DNA from: Bacteroidaceae bacterium
GTDB lineage: Bacteria > Bacteroidota > Bacteroidia > Bacteroidales > Bacteroidaceae
Reading direction: 5' to 3'
DNA: 64,000 nucleotides
NCBI GenBank assembly: GCA_017552435.1
Contig: JAFZPZ010000076.1
Coordinates: forward strand, 1-64,000
Shown here: piece after piece, positions 40,656-51,100 of the stretch
How the letters are laid out: the number at the start of each line of letters is the position of its first letter
Position numbering within the stretch: the first letter of the stretch is position 1
Translations under genes and position numbers: made by a program
Notes under the pieces: model-generated
The model's input: only the letters and a program-made list of their open reading frames with translations
Told to the model about the DNA's origin: nothing
Database searches by the model: none

Positions 40656-42239
40656 TCAGAAACTGAAGCAAATAGCAAAACCAGGAGTGATTTGGTGCAT
40701 GTTGCGGCAAAGAGTCCCTTTGACAGTCATGTGCCAGGTTGCATTGTTTACGCCCGGATTCAGCGGATTCAGAATGTTGTTAGCTTCTTCTGCAAGGCTT
40801 AATCTATAGTAATTGTAGTTGTAGTGGGTGCGGGTGAAATCGTAGTCGACAAATGCGCGCCATACAATATTATGTTTCAGGACATAGGAGAAACTGATAC
40901 CTGTTCCGAAAATAAAACTGTTGTCGCCCTCCATCTCGAATGATTTTACGCGGTCATAGGTGTTGATATCGCTCTTCTGACTGGTCATTTCCGTTAGAAT
41001 GGCCTGCGCATAGTCCTCATCTTCATTGTGATGTTTGCCCGATTTGTCTGCCCAGAACCACACATCGCCACTATGTCGGCGGCCAAAGAGCATTTTCGTT
41101 CCCAGGCTCATCCGTTTGTTCAGGGGTAATTGCCCGTAGATGCCCCCCATGATGTCGAAACTTGACAACTGGTCGGTGCGCGTCTCGTTGCTGTGCTTGT
41201 AACCTGCATCGAAGGGATTAGGGTGCTCGAAGCGGTTAATCGTGGAGTTGTAGCGCATTGTGCCCGAGGTCCAGACGTCGCTCCCGTCTTCCCATCTCGG
41301 CATGACGGCAGTGCTGTTGATGCGTGCCCGCAGGCCAAAGCCCAAATAGGGATTCAGGAAATAGGCCGCTTCTGCCGATATCACAGTGCTTAGTCCGTGC
41401 TTGATGCGGCTCGGCCCACCTTCTTCTGTCAGTCTCTGAGGAACATCGTGCTTTCCCAACATGATGCCCATGCCTGCTTGCAACGAGAAGAACGATGGGT
41501 GCTCGCTCACGTCGTTTAGGTTCTCCATCTCGCGTCGAATGGTGTATTTGTCCTTGAAGATGAGATCGGAGATGGCATAACCCAGTTCTGTGGAGAGGAT
41601 GCCGATGCCGGCTCCCACCAATACGTCGCTCACCCAGTGGCGATTGTTCATAACGCGGAAAACACCGATGCCTGTTGCAACAGAGTAGCCTCCAACGCTG
41701 TACCAGAGGCTACGCGTCAGTCCGTATTCCTTGTGTAGAATAGTGGCCGCCATGAAAGCCGTTGCGGTATGTCCGGAAGGAAAGGAGTTGTCTGTCGAAC
41801 CGTCAGGTCTCGTGTCGCGCACTGAGTACTTCAGACCGTTGACCATAGCGGCCATGATGACGGCAGAGAAAGCATTGCTCGTTATCAACCGTCCCCATTG
41901 CGAACGCCCTTGATAACCAGTGGCTTTCAGGCCGTATGTGAGGGCCAGTGGTGCGAATTGCAGGTAGTCATCCAACTTGTTGTGAAAACCCCAATTGATG
42001 TCGTGGTTTATCTTGCGTATGTCGTGTTTGATGGCGTGGGCCATGAACCCTAGAGTGAGGTAGGGAACGCTTGTTAGCGAGAGATCCCGCTTCACAGTCC
42101 AGTACTGTCTCTCCTGCTGTTTTGCGCTGTCGTCCAGAGCTACAGGCAAAGTCAGATGTAGTTCGGGCGCAAGCTTCCTGGCGGCAAGTGTTTCGGACGC
42201 CAGGAACAATAGAAACAGAAGGAACAAAAGCCTCGACAT
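40656..42239 (-). CDS. PAP2-superfamily phosphatase with C-terminal barrel-like domain
   Basis: A 527-residue secreted protein, paralogue of the one at 8568-9878. Signal peptide ~1-19. The PAP2 domain (~65-230) has all three canonical motifs: K137-YSVRDTRP (to 145), PSGHTATAF (154-162) and R195...H201...D205. Such enzymes dephosphorylate lipid phosphates, possibly undecaprenyl pyrophosphate or lipid A. The C-terminal ~280 residues are beta-rich with many aromatic residues, likely a barrel or surface domain. ATG 42239 is required because the -7 box (42255-42262) overlaps the upstream in-frame ATG at 42257. Confidence 0.82.
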   Translation of the reverse strand: MSRLLFLLFLLFLASETLAARKLAPELHLTLPVALDDSAKQQERQYWTVKRDLSLTSVPYLTLGFMAHAIKHDIRKINHDINWGFHNKLDDYLQFAPLALTYGLKATGYQGRSQWGRLITSNAFSAVIMAAMVNGLKYSVRDTRPDGSTDNSFPSGHTATAFMAATILHKEYGLTRSLWYSVGGYSVATGIGVFRVMNNRHWVSDVLVGAGIGILSTELGYAISDLIFKDKYTIRREMENLNDVSEHPSFFSLQAGMGIMLGKHDVPQRLTEEGGPSRIKHGLSTVISAEAAYFLNPYLGFGLRARINSTAVMPRWEDGSDVWTSGTMRYNSTINRFEHPNPFDAGYKHSNETRTDQLSSFDIMGGIYGQLPLNKRMSLGTKMLFGRRHSGDVWFWADKSGKHHNEDEDYAQAILTEMTSQKSDINTYDRVKSFEMEGDNSFIFGTGISFSYVLKHNIVWRAFVDYDFTRTHYNYNYYRLSLAEEANNILNPLNPGVNNATWHMTVKGTLCRNMHQITPGFAICFSF

Positions 42240-42254
42240 TCGCGCGTTTTTCGG

Positions 42255-42262
42255 CAAAGATA
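42255..42262 (-). promoter_or_regulatory. -7 element of the PAP2 gene
   Basis: TATCTTTG on the minus strand, 16-23 bp upstream of ATG 42239. The -33 region is occupied by the heptamer repeat. Confidence 0.5.
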
Positions 42263-42274
42263 CAAAGAAATTGA

Positions 42275-42300
42275 GAATTAAGAATTAAGAATTAAGAATT
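42275..42300. repeat. Heptamer tandem repeat (GAATTAA type)
   Basis: Three GAATTAA units and GAATT, in the divergent promoter region between PAP2 and the GH43 protein. Confidence 0.85.
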
Positions 42301-42306
42301 ATTTTG

Positions 42307-42314
42307 TAATTTTG
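42307..42314 (+). promoter_or_regulatory. -7 element of the two-propeller GH43 gene
   Basis: TAATTTTG, 56 bp before ATG 42370; no clear -33 box. Confidence 0.45.
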
Positions 42315-42369
42315 CAAGTACTCAAGTCTATCTTTTTGTTTTCCATATTATATTATTTGTCGGAAACGA

Positions 42370-44229
42370 ATGAAACATTTACGATTCTCCCTCATGTCGC
42401 TACTCTTGCTTGTTAGCAAGTTTTGTTGCGCCTACGAATTCATCTATGGTGATGATACACGGACAGGTACACTCTTTGCCAAAGACCCCATCGTCGTCTT
42501 TCATGGCGGTCGTTATTTGATGTACTACAGCATCCCGCCGCACAACAGCAGGGATTGGGAAGGTTGGAACATCGGCATTGCCGAGAGCCAAGACCTTCGT
42601 GGGTGGCATCGGATAGGCGAGATAACGCCGCAGGCTGACTACGAGGCAAAGGGACTCTGTGCTCCGGGAGCTCTCGTCAGAGGTGATACCATCCACCTTT
42701 TCTATCAGACATACGGAGGAGGGCGCACCGATGCCATCTGTCATGCGTGGAGCACGGACGGACTTACCTTCGAGCGAGACCTGTCGAATCCCATTTTCCG
42801 GCCCACGGGAACATGGAACTGCGGACGAGCCATCGATGCTGAAGTCGTTGCTTTCCGAGGCAAGTATTTCCTTTACTTCGCTACACGCGACCCGGAGTTT
42901 GAGCGTCAGTTGCTTGGCGTGGCAACGGCTCCGCTTGGCACTGATTTCCGTCGTAGTGACTGGACTTTGGCTAAGGATGCTCCTGTCCTGCAACCCGAAC
43001 TGCCTTGGGAAGGTAAGTGTTGCGAAGGTGCTACGGTCATAGAGCACAAAGGCAAGCTCTATATGTTCTATGCTGCCGACTACAACAACTGTCCGCAACA
43101 GATAGGTCTGGCGGTCAGTAAGGACGGCATCAACTGGCAACGCTGTTCTGATGAACCTTTCCTGAGGAACGGTCTGCCTGGTGACTGGAACGAGAGTGAA
43201 AGTGGACATCCCTGTGTCTATCGTGACCAGCAGGGGCAGACGCATCTCTTTTATCAAGGAAATAACACGCACGGTCGGCATTGGCTGCTCACCAGCGTTC
43301 CTCTGAGATGGACGAAGAAAGGGCCGCAGATCGTCTATCCTTCCTATTCTCCCCTAAAAAGGGAGCAGGGGCTCTTGGTTATCGATGCCGATGCGCCCGA
43401 TCCCTCAGTTATTCGTGTAGCGGATACCTACTATGCAGCTGCTACGTCCGGTAATAAGCCGCAGGCCTATCAGCGTTACCGCTCGAAGAACTTGCAGACA
43501 TGGGAACCGATGGGATTTATCTTCGACCAATGGCCGGAATGGACTGACGGCAGCTTCTGGGCACCCGAACTTTTCGACCTTTGCGGAAGGACGATGTGCT
43601 ACTATACGGCTCGCCAAAAGAGCGACGGCACCAGTTGCATCGGTGTGGCGATGGCAGATGGCCCAGAAGGTAAGTTCAAGGATTATGGTCCTTTGGTTCG
43701 TACAACCAACGAGGCTATCGATGCCTTTGTCTTCCGGGATGGTCAGCAGCTCTATATCTCATGGAAGGCATACGGACTTGACCCCAGCCATCGTCCCATC
43801 GAACTGCTATGTCAGCGTCTCTCGGAGGACGGGTTGAACCTGTTGGGCGACCCTTTCACGCTTCTTCGCGACGACGAGCGGCAGGGGATGGAGGGGCAGT
43901 GCATCTTCCGTCAGGGTGAATGGTGGTACATCCTCTATTCCATCCGTGACTGCTGTTCACCGAAGAGCGACTATGCCGTCAGCGTCGCCCGCAGTCACTC
44001 TCTGCAAGGGCCATGGGAGAAGTACGAGGGAAATCCAATTCTCGAGGGAGACAGTCACATCATGCAGAGTTGTGGCCACGGCACAATGGTTCGCACGCCA
44101 AGCGGCGAGATGTACTACCTATGCCACGCCTACTATTGGAACCGTTACAAGGAAGGACGCAAGGCTGTCCTCTTCCGCCTCGAGATAGGGCCAGACGGCT
44201 GGGTTCACCAGATGAAACGTGGAAAATAA
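42370..44229 (+). CDS. Secreted protein with two GH43/GH32-like beta-propellers
   Basis: A 619-residue exported protein (signal peptide ~1-21). The first propeller (~25-320: DPIVVFHGGRYLMYYS, CAPGALVRGDTIHLFYQ, DAEVVAFRGKYFLYFA, CEGATVIEHKGKLYMFY) resembles GH43/GH32-clan domains. The second (~335-615) has the GH43 acids: DAPDPSVIRV, NEAIDAFVF and GMEGQCIFRQGEWWYILYS. Two complete propellers in one chain is not usual; they could act on linked residues of one glycan. The linker contains SPLKREQG, coded by a CTCCCCT/AGGGAG hairpin (43349-43365) like the palindromic elements elsewhere. Substrate unknown. A strong terminator follows. Confidence 0.78.
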   Translation: MKHLRFSLMSLLLLVSKFCCAYEFIYGDDTRTGTLFAKDPIVVFHGGRYLMYYSIPPHNSRDWEGWNIGIAESQDLRGWHRIGEITPQADYEAKGLCAPGALVRGDTIHLFYQTYGGGRTDAICHAWSTDGLTFERDLSNPIFRPTGTWNCGRAIDAEVVAFRGKYFLYFATRDPEFERQLLGVATAPLGTDFRRSDWTLAKDAPVLQPELPWEGKCCEGATVIEHKGKLYMFYAADYNNCPQQIGLAVSKDGINWQRCSDEPFLRNGLPGDWNESESGHPCVYRDQQGQTHLFYQGNNTHGRHWLLTSVPLRWTKKGPQIVYPSYSPLKREQGLLVIDADAPDPSVIRVADTYYAAATSGNKPQAYQRYRSKNLQTWEPMGFIFDQWPEWTDGSFWAPELFDLCGRTMCYYTARQKSDGTSCIGVAMADGPEGKFKDYGPLVRTTNEAIDAFVFRDGQQLYISWKAYGLDPSHRPIELLCQRLSEDGLNLLGDPFTLLRDDERQGMEGQCIFRQGEWWYILYSIRDCCSPKSDYAVSVARSHSLQGPWEKYEGNPILEGDSHIMQSCGHGTMVRTPSGEMYYLCHAYYWNRYKEGRKAVLFRLEIGPDGWVHQMKRGK

Positions 44230-44248
44230 GAAATGTAGAAAATAAGCA

Positions 44249-44281
44249 AGCCCGCCTATGTTTTCATAGACGGGCTCTTTT
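44249..44281 (+). terminator. Rho-independent terminator
   Basis: AGCCCGCCTATG (44249-44260) pairs with CATAGACGGGCT (44265-44276), one mismatch, then CTTTT. Confidence 0.85.
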
Positions 44282-44342
44282 GTCATCCTCCTAGGGGGGC
44301 TATACAATGCCTTGAGCCATTTAAAAGAGAACCTTTGATGGC

Positions 44343-45683
44343 TTAGACAATTCCCTGAGCCATCATAGCTTTGGCAACCTTCATGAAGCCAGCGACGTTG
44401 GCGCCTTTCACGTAGTTGACGTAGCCGTCAGGTTGTGTGCCGTACTTCACGCAGTTCTCGTGGATGTTCTCCATAATCCAAAGCAACTTGGCGTCCACCT
44501 CTTCTGCACTCCAACTGAGGCGCTCGCTGTTCTGAGACATTTCGAGACCTGATACAGATACACCGCCTGCATTGCTGGCCTTGCCGGGAGAATAGAGAAT
44601 CTTTGCTTCCTGGAAGACGCGGATTGCACCGGGAGTGCTGGGCATGTTGGCACCTTCGGCAACTGCGATGCAGCCGTTGGCAACCAAAGCCTTTGCCTGC
44701 TCCTCGTTCAGCTCGTTCTGCGTAGCGCAAGGCAGAGCGATGTCAGCCTTCTCGAACCAAGGCTTTGCACCGTCGCCCACGTACTTGGCTGTGGGATACT
44801 TATCAACGTATTCCTTTATACGTCCGCGATAAACCTGCTTTAACTCCATGATGTAGTCGAGCTTCTCACGGTCGATGCCATCGGGATCGTAGATGTAACC
44901 ATCGGAGTCACTCATGGTCATTACCTTGCCACCCAGCTGCAACACCTTCTCGGCAGCATACTGAGCTACGTTGCCGGCACCGGAGATGAGGACCTTCTTG
45001 CCCTCGATAGTGTCGCCTTTGGTCTTCAGCATAGCACGCAGGAAATAAACGGTGCCGTAACCAGTTGCCTCTGGACGGATCAGCGAACCGCCGAACTCCA
45101 GGCCTTTGCCAGTCAGTACGCCGCTATACTCGCGAGTCAGCTTTTTGTACATGCCGAACATGTAGCCGACTTCGCGTCCGCCTACGCCGATGTCACCAGC
45201 GGGGACGTCCGTATCGGGGCCGATATGGCGTGTCAACTCTAGCATGAAGGCCTGGCAGAAACGCATTACCTCGGCATTGCTCTTGCCTCGGGGGCTGAAG
45301 TCGGAACCACCCTTACCGCCGCCCATGGGTAATGTGGTGAGGCTGTTCTTGAAGGTCTGTTCAAAAGCCAGGAACTTCAGGATGCCCAGGTTTACACTTG
45401 AGTGGAAACGGATACCACCTTTGTACGGGCCAATGGCGTTGTTGTGTTGAATACGATAACCCATATTGGTCTGAATTTGGCCCTTGTCGTCCATCCATGT
45501 TACACGGAACTGATATACACGATCGGGGATGCAGAGGCGTTCGATGAGGTTCACCTTCTCAAACTCTGGGTGTTTGTTGTACTCTTCTTCGATGGTGCCC
45601 AGCACCTCTTCTACTGCCTGATGATACTCGGGTTCATTGGGGAAGCGTCTTTTTAGATCTTCCAAGACTTTTTTTGCGTCCAT
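44343..45683 (-). CDS. gdhA: NADP-type glutamate dehydrogenase
   Basis: A 446-residue cytosolic enzyme assimilating ammonia into glutamate. The substrate-binding core is PYKGGIRFHSSVNLG, LPMGGGKGGSDF (catalytic Lys) and VPAGDIGVGGREVGYMFG; the nucleotide fold has ISGAGNVAQYAAEK. Length and motifs match hexameric bacterial GdhA. ATG 45683 (MDAKKVLEDL) is used; an upstream in-frame ATG at 45746 would lie within the promoter. The promoter is at 45726-45756. Confidence 0.96.
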   Translation of the reverse strand: MDAKKVLEDLKRRFPNEPEYHQAVEEVLGTIEEEYNKHPEFEKVNLIERLCIPDRVYQFRVTWMDDKGQIQTNMGYRIQHNNAIGPYKGGIRFHSSVNLGILKFLAFEQTFKNSLTTLPMGGGKGGSDFSPRGKSNAEVMRFCQAFMLELTRHIGPDTDVPAGDIGVGGREVGYMFGMYKKLTREYSGVLTGKGLEFGGSLIRPEATGYGTVYFLRAMLKTKGDTIEGKKVLISGAGNVAQYAAEKVLQLGGKVMTMSDSDGYIYDPDGIDREKLDYIMELKQVYRGRIKEYVDKYPTAKYVGDGAKPWFEKADIALPCATQNELNEEQAKALVANGCIAVAEGANMPSTPGAIRVFQEAKILYSPGKASNAGGVSVSGLEMSQNSERLSWSAEEVDAKLLWIMENIHENCVKYGTQPDGYVNYVKGANVAGFMKVAKAMMAQGIV

Positions 45684-45725
45684 AAATTGATTTGTAAATA
45701 TGTTGGTTATTTTGTTATCCGGGTG

Positions 45726-45756
45726 CAAAAGTACAGAAAAATACATAATCCTGCAA
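45726..45756 (-). promoter_or_regulatory. Promoter of gdhA
   Basis: On the minus strand TTG (45756-45754), 20-bp spacer, TACTTTTG (45733-45726). The predicted start is ~45719, giving a ~36-nt leader. Confidence 0.65.
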
Positions 45757-45799
45757 CTTTTTGAAAGAAAAAATAGAGAAAGTGCCGCATTTTGCTACA

Positions 45800-46486
45800 T
45801 TATCCTGCATAAGTTAACGGAAAGATGCATATTTCTGCATTTTTGTCTGCCTCAAGTAGTGCCTGGGCACAATTGCCGAGCGTAGCACCGGTGGTCATGA
45901 CATCGTCTATTAACACCAAAGTCTTCCCGCGCCATGTTTCGGGAATAACCGCGTAATATATATTATCGGCATTCTTCAGTCGCGTCTCGCCACTGAGACG
46001 TGACTGGGGCGTGCGGTTTTGGGTACGCTTGAGGAGGTTCAACACAGGCAACTTTGTTATCTCCGCCATTCCTCGTGCTAGCATCTCTGCCTGGTTGTAA
46101 CCGCGCTGCCAGCGTCGCCAGCGCGTCAGTGGTACGGGTACTAAAGCATCGGCCTTGTCCCAGAAGTTATGTTTAGCAGCTTCTATCGCCGCCCATTGAC
46201 CTAACTTGACGGCTAAGTCGCTCTGGCCATGGAACTTGATGTTAATGATGAGGTTGTGGTAGGGCGAGTTATGGTTGTAGCTGAGGAACGTAAAGGCGCG
46301 CTGTATATCGGCCTTGTTCCAGAGCGTGCGCATCAGAGTATTGTCGTCGATGTGCAGAATGCGGTAACGCGGCATTGATAAAGCGCAGAATGCACAGACC
46401 ACATCTTCCCCCTTCACCAGCAGTTTTCCGCATACAGGACAGAGACGCGGTAATAGGAGTTCATGCAAGTCTGTGAGTAAGCTCAT
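45800..46486 (-). CDS. ComF family phosphoribosyltransferase-like protein
   Basis: A 228-residue protein. N-terminal zinc-ribbon-like Cys pairs (LCPVCGKLL ... CAFC), then a phosphoribosyltransferase fold with ADALVPVPLTRWRRWQRGYNQA and the PRPP loop TLVLIDDVMTTGATL. ComF proteins act in DNA uptake or related processes; the molecular reaction is not established. ATG 46486 is preferred to a GTG at 46495. A TAACTTTG -7 box lies upstream at 46524-46531, divergent from pepD. Confidence 0.87.
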   Translation of the reverse strand: MSLLTDLHELLLPRLCPVCGKLLVKGEDVVCAFCALSMPRYRILHIDDNTLMRTLWNKADIQRAFTFLSYNHNSPYHNLIINIKFHGQSDLAVKLGQWAAIEAAKHNFWDKADALVPVPLTRWRRWQRGYNQAEMLARGMAEITKLPVLNLLKRTQNRTPQSRLSGETRLKNADNIYYAVIPETWRGKTLVLIDDVMTTGATLGNCAQALLEADKNAEICIFPLTYAG

Positions 46487-46523
46487 TACGCACACATTTA
46501 TTAAATAATGTAAATATAATGTG

Positions 46524-46531
46524 CAAAGTTA
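46524..46531 (-). promoter_or_regulatory. -7 element of the comF-like gene
   Basis: TAACTTTG on the minus strand; no clear -33 box. Confidence 0.45.
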
Positions 46532-46586
46532 TGACAAAAAAATCAAATTATTCTTAAATCATATCTCTTAATTCTTATTTTCTTCG

Positions 46587-46594
46587 TATCTTTG
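46587..46594 (+). promoter_or_regulatory. -7 element of pepD
   Basis: TATCTTTG, ~60 bp before ATG 46657; the -33 region is AT-rich without TTTG at the right distance. Confidence 0.5.
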
Positions 46595-46656
46595 CTCAAG
46601 TTTCAGAGTTATAAGACCTCAAGACATAACATCCTAATTAACTTAAATAATAAAAT

Positions 46657-48108
46657 ATGGCAACATTAATTAAAGAACTCGACCCACAGATTATTTGGAA
46701 GAACTTCTATCTCCTGACTCAGGTGCCTCGTCCTAGCGGACATCTCGAGAAAGTACAACAGTTCCTGCTTGATTGGGCAAAAGAACGCGGTATTGAAGCT
46801 TGGAAAGACAATGCCGGGAACATCGTCATGCGTAAACCCGCCACACCAGGTAAGGAGAATCGTAAATGCGCCGTTTTGCAGGCCCACATGGATATGGTGC
46901 CGCAGAAAGTGGATGAAAGCACGCACAACTTCGAGACCGACCCCATCGAGGCATACATTGATGATGATTGGGTAAAGGCCAAAGGTACAACACTGGGCAG
47001 CGACGACGGTATGGGCGTAGCAGCCATCATGGCCGTTATGGAAAGTACGGACATTAAGCATGGTCCGTTGGAAGCTCTCATTACGGCCGACGAGGAGAGT
47101 ACGATGTATGGCGTCAACAACCTTTCGGCCGATACGCTGAAGGGGGATGTTCTGCTGAACATAGACAATGAGACGATGGGCGAATTTGTCATCGGTTCGG
47201 CTGGTGGCGTGAACATCAGCGTCACGATGCGATACAAAGAGGCAGCTCTCGAAGAAGGAGACATCGCTGTCAAGGTATCGCTCAAAGGCCTTCGCGGCGG
47301 TCACAGCGGATTGGAAATCAACGAAGGTCGTGCTAATGCCAACAAGCTGATGGCTCGCTTTGTCCGTCAGGCTATTGCCGATGATGAAGCACGTCTCTGC
47401 TCATGGCAAGGCGGCAACATGCGCAACGCCATCCCTCGTACGGCTACCGTCGTATTGACTGTCCCCCTGGAGAATTATGATGATTTTTGCGAACTTGCTG
47501 AATATTGTCAGCAAGTCTTTACCGATGAGTTCCGCGGCGTGGAGGAAGGTATTACGATGACCGTCGAGACCACGGCAATGCCGGCGGGGCGGGTTCCTGA
47601 AGAGATACAGGACAACCTGGTCGATGCTATTATGGCCTGTCACGACGGCGTTCTGCGCAACATCCCCAGCATCCCTGCTGTTGTCGAGACCAGTTCTAAC
47701 CTGGGTATTATCAATATCGGTGCAGGCGAGGCCAGCATCCTTATCCTGGCTCGCTCAAGTAGCGAAACCATGATGGAGTATATTCAGGAGATGCAAGAGA
47801 GTTGCTTCTCGATGGCAGGCATGAAGGTGGAGTACGGCGGCAACTATGGCGCATGGCAGCCCAACTTCGACAGCCCAATCGTGGCAAAGATGGCCGAAGT
47901 TTATCGCAAACTCTTCAATGAGGAAGCCAAGGTCGAGGTTTGTCATGCGGGATTGGAGTGCAGTATTATCGGCGGTGTTTATCCAAATATGGATCTCGTC
48001 AGCTTCGGTCCGACACTACGCAGTCCCCATACGCCCGACGAACGTTGCAACATCCCAAGCGTAGCGAAGTTCTGGACCTTCCTCAAGGCACTCCTCGAGG
48101 AGATCTGA
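46657..48108 (+). CDS. pepD: Aminoacyl-histidine dipeptidase (M20C)
   Basis: A 483-residue cytosolic zinc dipeptidase. Metal-binding and catalytic segments: LQAHMDMVPQK (His ligand and Asp), GSDDGMGVAAIM (bridging Asp), ITADEESTMYG (Glu pair), and CHAGLECSIIGG (distal ligand). Length matches PepD. It hydrolyses Xaa-His and other dipeptides. The next gene, the giant fusion, starts 52 bp downstream with no clear promoter between them. Confidence 0.95.
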   Translation: MATLIKELDPQIIWKNFYLLTQVPRPSGHLEKVQQFLLDWAKERGIEAWKDNAGNIVMRKPATPGKENRKCAVLQAHMDMVPQKVDESTHNFETDPIEAYIDDDWVKAKGTTLGSDDGMGVAAIMAVMESTDIKHGPLEALITADEESTMYGVNNLSADTLKGDVLLNIDNETMGEFVIGSAGGVNISVTMRYKEAALEEGDIAVKVSLKGLRGGHSGLEINEGRANANKLMARFVRQAIADDEARLCSWQGGNMRNAIPRTATVVLTVPLENYDDFCELAEYCQQVFTDEFRGVEEGITMTVETTAMPAGRVPEEIQDNLVDAIMACHDGVLRNIPSIPAVVETSSNLGIINIGAGEASILILARSSSETMMEYIQEMQESCFSMAGMKVEYGGNYGAWQPNFDSPIVAKMAEVYRKLFNEEAKVEVCHAGLECSIIGGVYPNMDLVSFGPTLRSPHTPDERCNIPSVAKFWTFLKALLEEI

Positions 48109-48160
48109 CCCCCTTTTAGGGAAAATCATATCGTCATACCGTAATAGCGAAATAAATAAT

Positions 48161-51100
48161 ATGAAACATCTCCTTGCTTTCCTCATTGCTCTTGGATGCT
48201 GTCTCGGCATTCTTGCAGGCAAAAAAGCTGAACCGGTCGTAGTGGCATACGTCACTTCATGGACAAAGGTCATGCCCGACCCAACGGTTATGACGCACAT
48301 CAACTACGCCTTCGGACATGTGAACGAGCAGTTCAACGGCGTTCGCATCGACAACGAGCAGCGGCTTCGCGACATCGTCAGCTTGAAGAAACAACAGCCC
48401 AAATTGCTCGTTATGCTCAGCATCGGAGGTTGGGGCAGTGGACGCTTCAGCGAGATGGCGGCAAGCGAGGAGAACCGCAAGGCCTTTGCCAAGGACTGTC
48501 AGCGCGTTTGTCAGGAGTTCGGCTTGGACGGCATCGACATTGATTGGGAATACCCGACACAGAACAGCGCCGGTATCAGCAGTTCTCCGCAGGATACCGA
48601 GAACTTCACTTTGCTGATGCGCGACCTCCGACAAGCCTTGGGAAAGAAGTTATGGCTGACTCTTGCCAGCGTGGGCAGTGCGCAGTACATCGATTTCCGC
48701 AGCTGCATCCAGTACCTTGACATGGTCAATGTGATGGCCTACGACATGGGGAGTGCGCCCAAGCATCATGCAGCGCTCTATCGCTCGAAGAACGTCGGAT
48801 GGAACTGCGCATCTGAATGCGTCGAGGCCCATCGCAAGGCAGGAGTGCCCGACAGCAAGATTGTCTTGGGAATGCCTTTCTACGGAAGAGGCAAGGACGG
48901 CGTGTATATGAAGTATGCGGATCGCGGCAAGCAGACTCTCAAATCGATGTGGGACGTCAATGCAAAAGCACCGTATCTGGCCAACGAAAACGGCGAGTTG
49001 GTAATCGGATATGAGAATCCACGCTCTATAGCCGTTAAGTGTGCCTACATCAAGGAGCAGGGTTTACGAGGCGCAATGTATTGGGAGTATGCCGATGACA
49101 ATGAGCGGGGCGAGTTGCAACGAGCCGTCTGGCAAGGCATCCTGCAAAGCGATAAGGAAAGGAACAAGGCGACTCAGAAGGCGGCAAAGCGTCTGGCGGC
49201 AGTTCTCGCTGAAAATTATAAGCGGGAAGACATCACGCCCGACAGCTTCTTCCAAGACTGGCGCAACCTCAGAGCTGAGATGCTCGCGGAGAAAGACCCG
49301 ACAGCTCAAGCCATCTATAATGCCGCAATGGGGCATTTGCTCTGCAATAATGTCTGGCGTTCACAAAGCTTTGACAATAAGACAAAGAGCCATATTGACA
49401 GCATCCAGGAGTGGAGCCGCCCGGAATACACCAGGCAGGCAGCCAATTATTATGCAAAAGCGATGCAGGATGTCGAGGCGCTTCATGCCATCAAACTGCC
49501 CTCTTCGAAGCCTTTGACAGAACAAGGCAAGGATGACGGCATCTTTGGCAACGACCTGCTTCATGTCATTTGGCAAGCTTATCAGCAGGATCTTCCTGCT
49601 GATGAAAAGAAGGGCTTTGCTTCCAAATACGGCGAAATCATCGATGTCTATCGACGGCACGGCCTGCGCGAAGCGGCATTGATGCTCCGCCTCGACTCTC
49701 TTAATGAAAAGGACGACAGTGAAAATAGAGAAAAAACATTGCTTAGCCTGCGCGAAGAATATGCCGATATTCCCGCTTGTGCAGAGGTCTGTCTTCGCCT
49801 CGCATCTCTTTCTGGCAAGGAAGTTCAGGAAAGGTATGGCTTGTTGGAAGAGGCTTTGAAGCGTTATCCCAAGTGTCGTGAGGCAAATGAAATAAAGAAC
49901 CAACTCGCATCATTACGTGCCCCGAAACTTTCAGGCCGTTTCCGCGAGATGTATTATCCCGATAAGGACTATAACATTCCTCTCCAAATCAAGAATATGC
50001 AAACGGGAAGCGTTACAGTCTATCGCATTCCGCTTGACTTCGAATTTAGCGACGAGGAAAAGGATGGCACAAGGCTTGAACAAGTGAAACGTAGTGGTTT
50101 GCTCCTGGAGACCTTGTCTATCGACATGACTGGCGTGGAGCTTCTTAAGACGAAGGACGACACGCTGAAGTGGCACTCGCCAAGTTTCGGACGGTATGCC
50201 CTCGTTCTCGATGGCACAACAAATGAGAAACTGGAGAAGGATTGCAAGCCTCAGGTCATCCTGACCGGCGTGTCGGCACTTACATTTATGGCTACCAGAT
50301 TGCCCGCGGGCAGGGAACGTCTCATGGTGACGGACGTGATGAGCGGCGAACCACAACAAGGCGTCAAGGTTGACTTCTACCGAAAGCAGAAACAGGAATA
50401 CACCTTGATTGGGGAACAAACGACCGACAGTCGCGGCATTGCCGAAATGACCATAGAAGACAGGAACTCCATCTATGTACAATTGTCGCGGGGCGAGGAC
50501 AATGCTTTCGAGAAAGAACATTTGGGATGGCGTTCTTATTATGATAAGGACGATAAGCTCGCGCACCATCTCAAAGTATATACCGACCGAAGCATCTATC
50601 GTCCAGGACAAATGGTCTATGTGGGTGGTATCGCTTACACCCAAAGTCACGACCAGGCTCCGCAGGTTGAGGCAGGTGCAGAGTTTGAGCTTGTGCTTTA
50701 TGACGCCAATAGTCAGGAGGTCGTGAAACACAAGTTGAAGACCGACGAGTTTGGCACTTTGCAGGACAGCTTGCAACTTCCGAAGTCGGGCTTGCCTGGT
50801 CAATATCAGATTCATGTTGGGAATGAGTACCACGATATCCGTGTTGAGGAATATCGCAGGCCAACCTTCCAAGTGGAATTTGACGAGGCTCCAGCCATCA
50901 CTTTGCCTGTTGATAGCATCACATTGACAGGTCGTGCTTTGACGTATAGCCAATGGCCCGTGGCAAATGCTCGCGTCACAGGCACTTACCGTTGGCAGCA
51001 AAGTTGGTGGTATAAGCGTTACAGTTCGAGCAAGACGCACAACATCGACACGCTTTATACAGACGAAGAAGGTCGTTTCAGCATTCGTGTTCCTGTCTCT

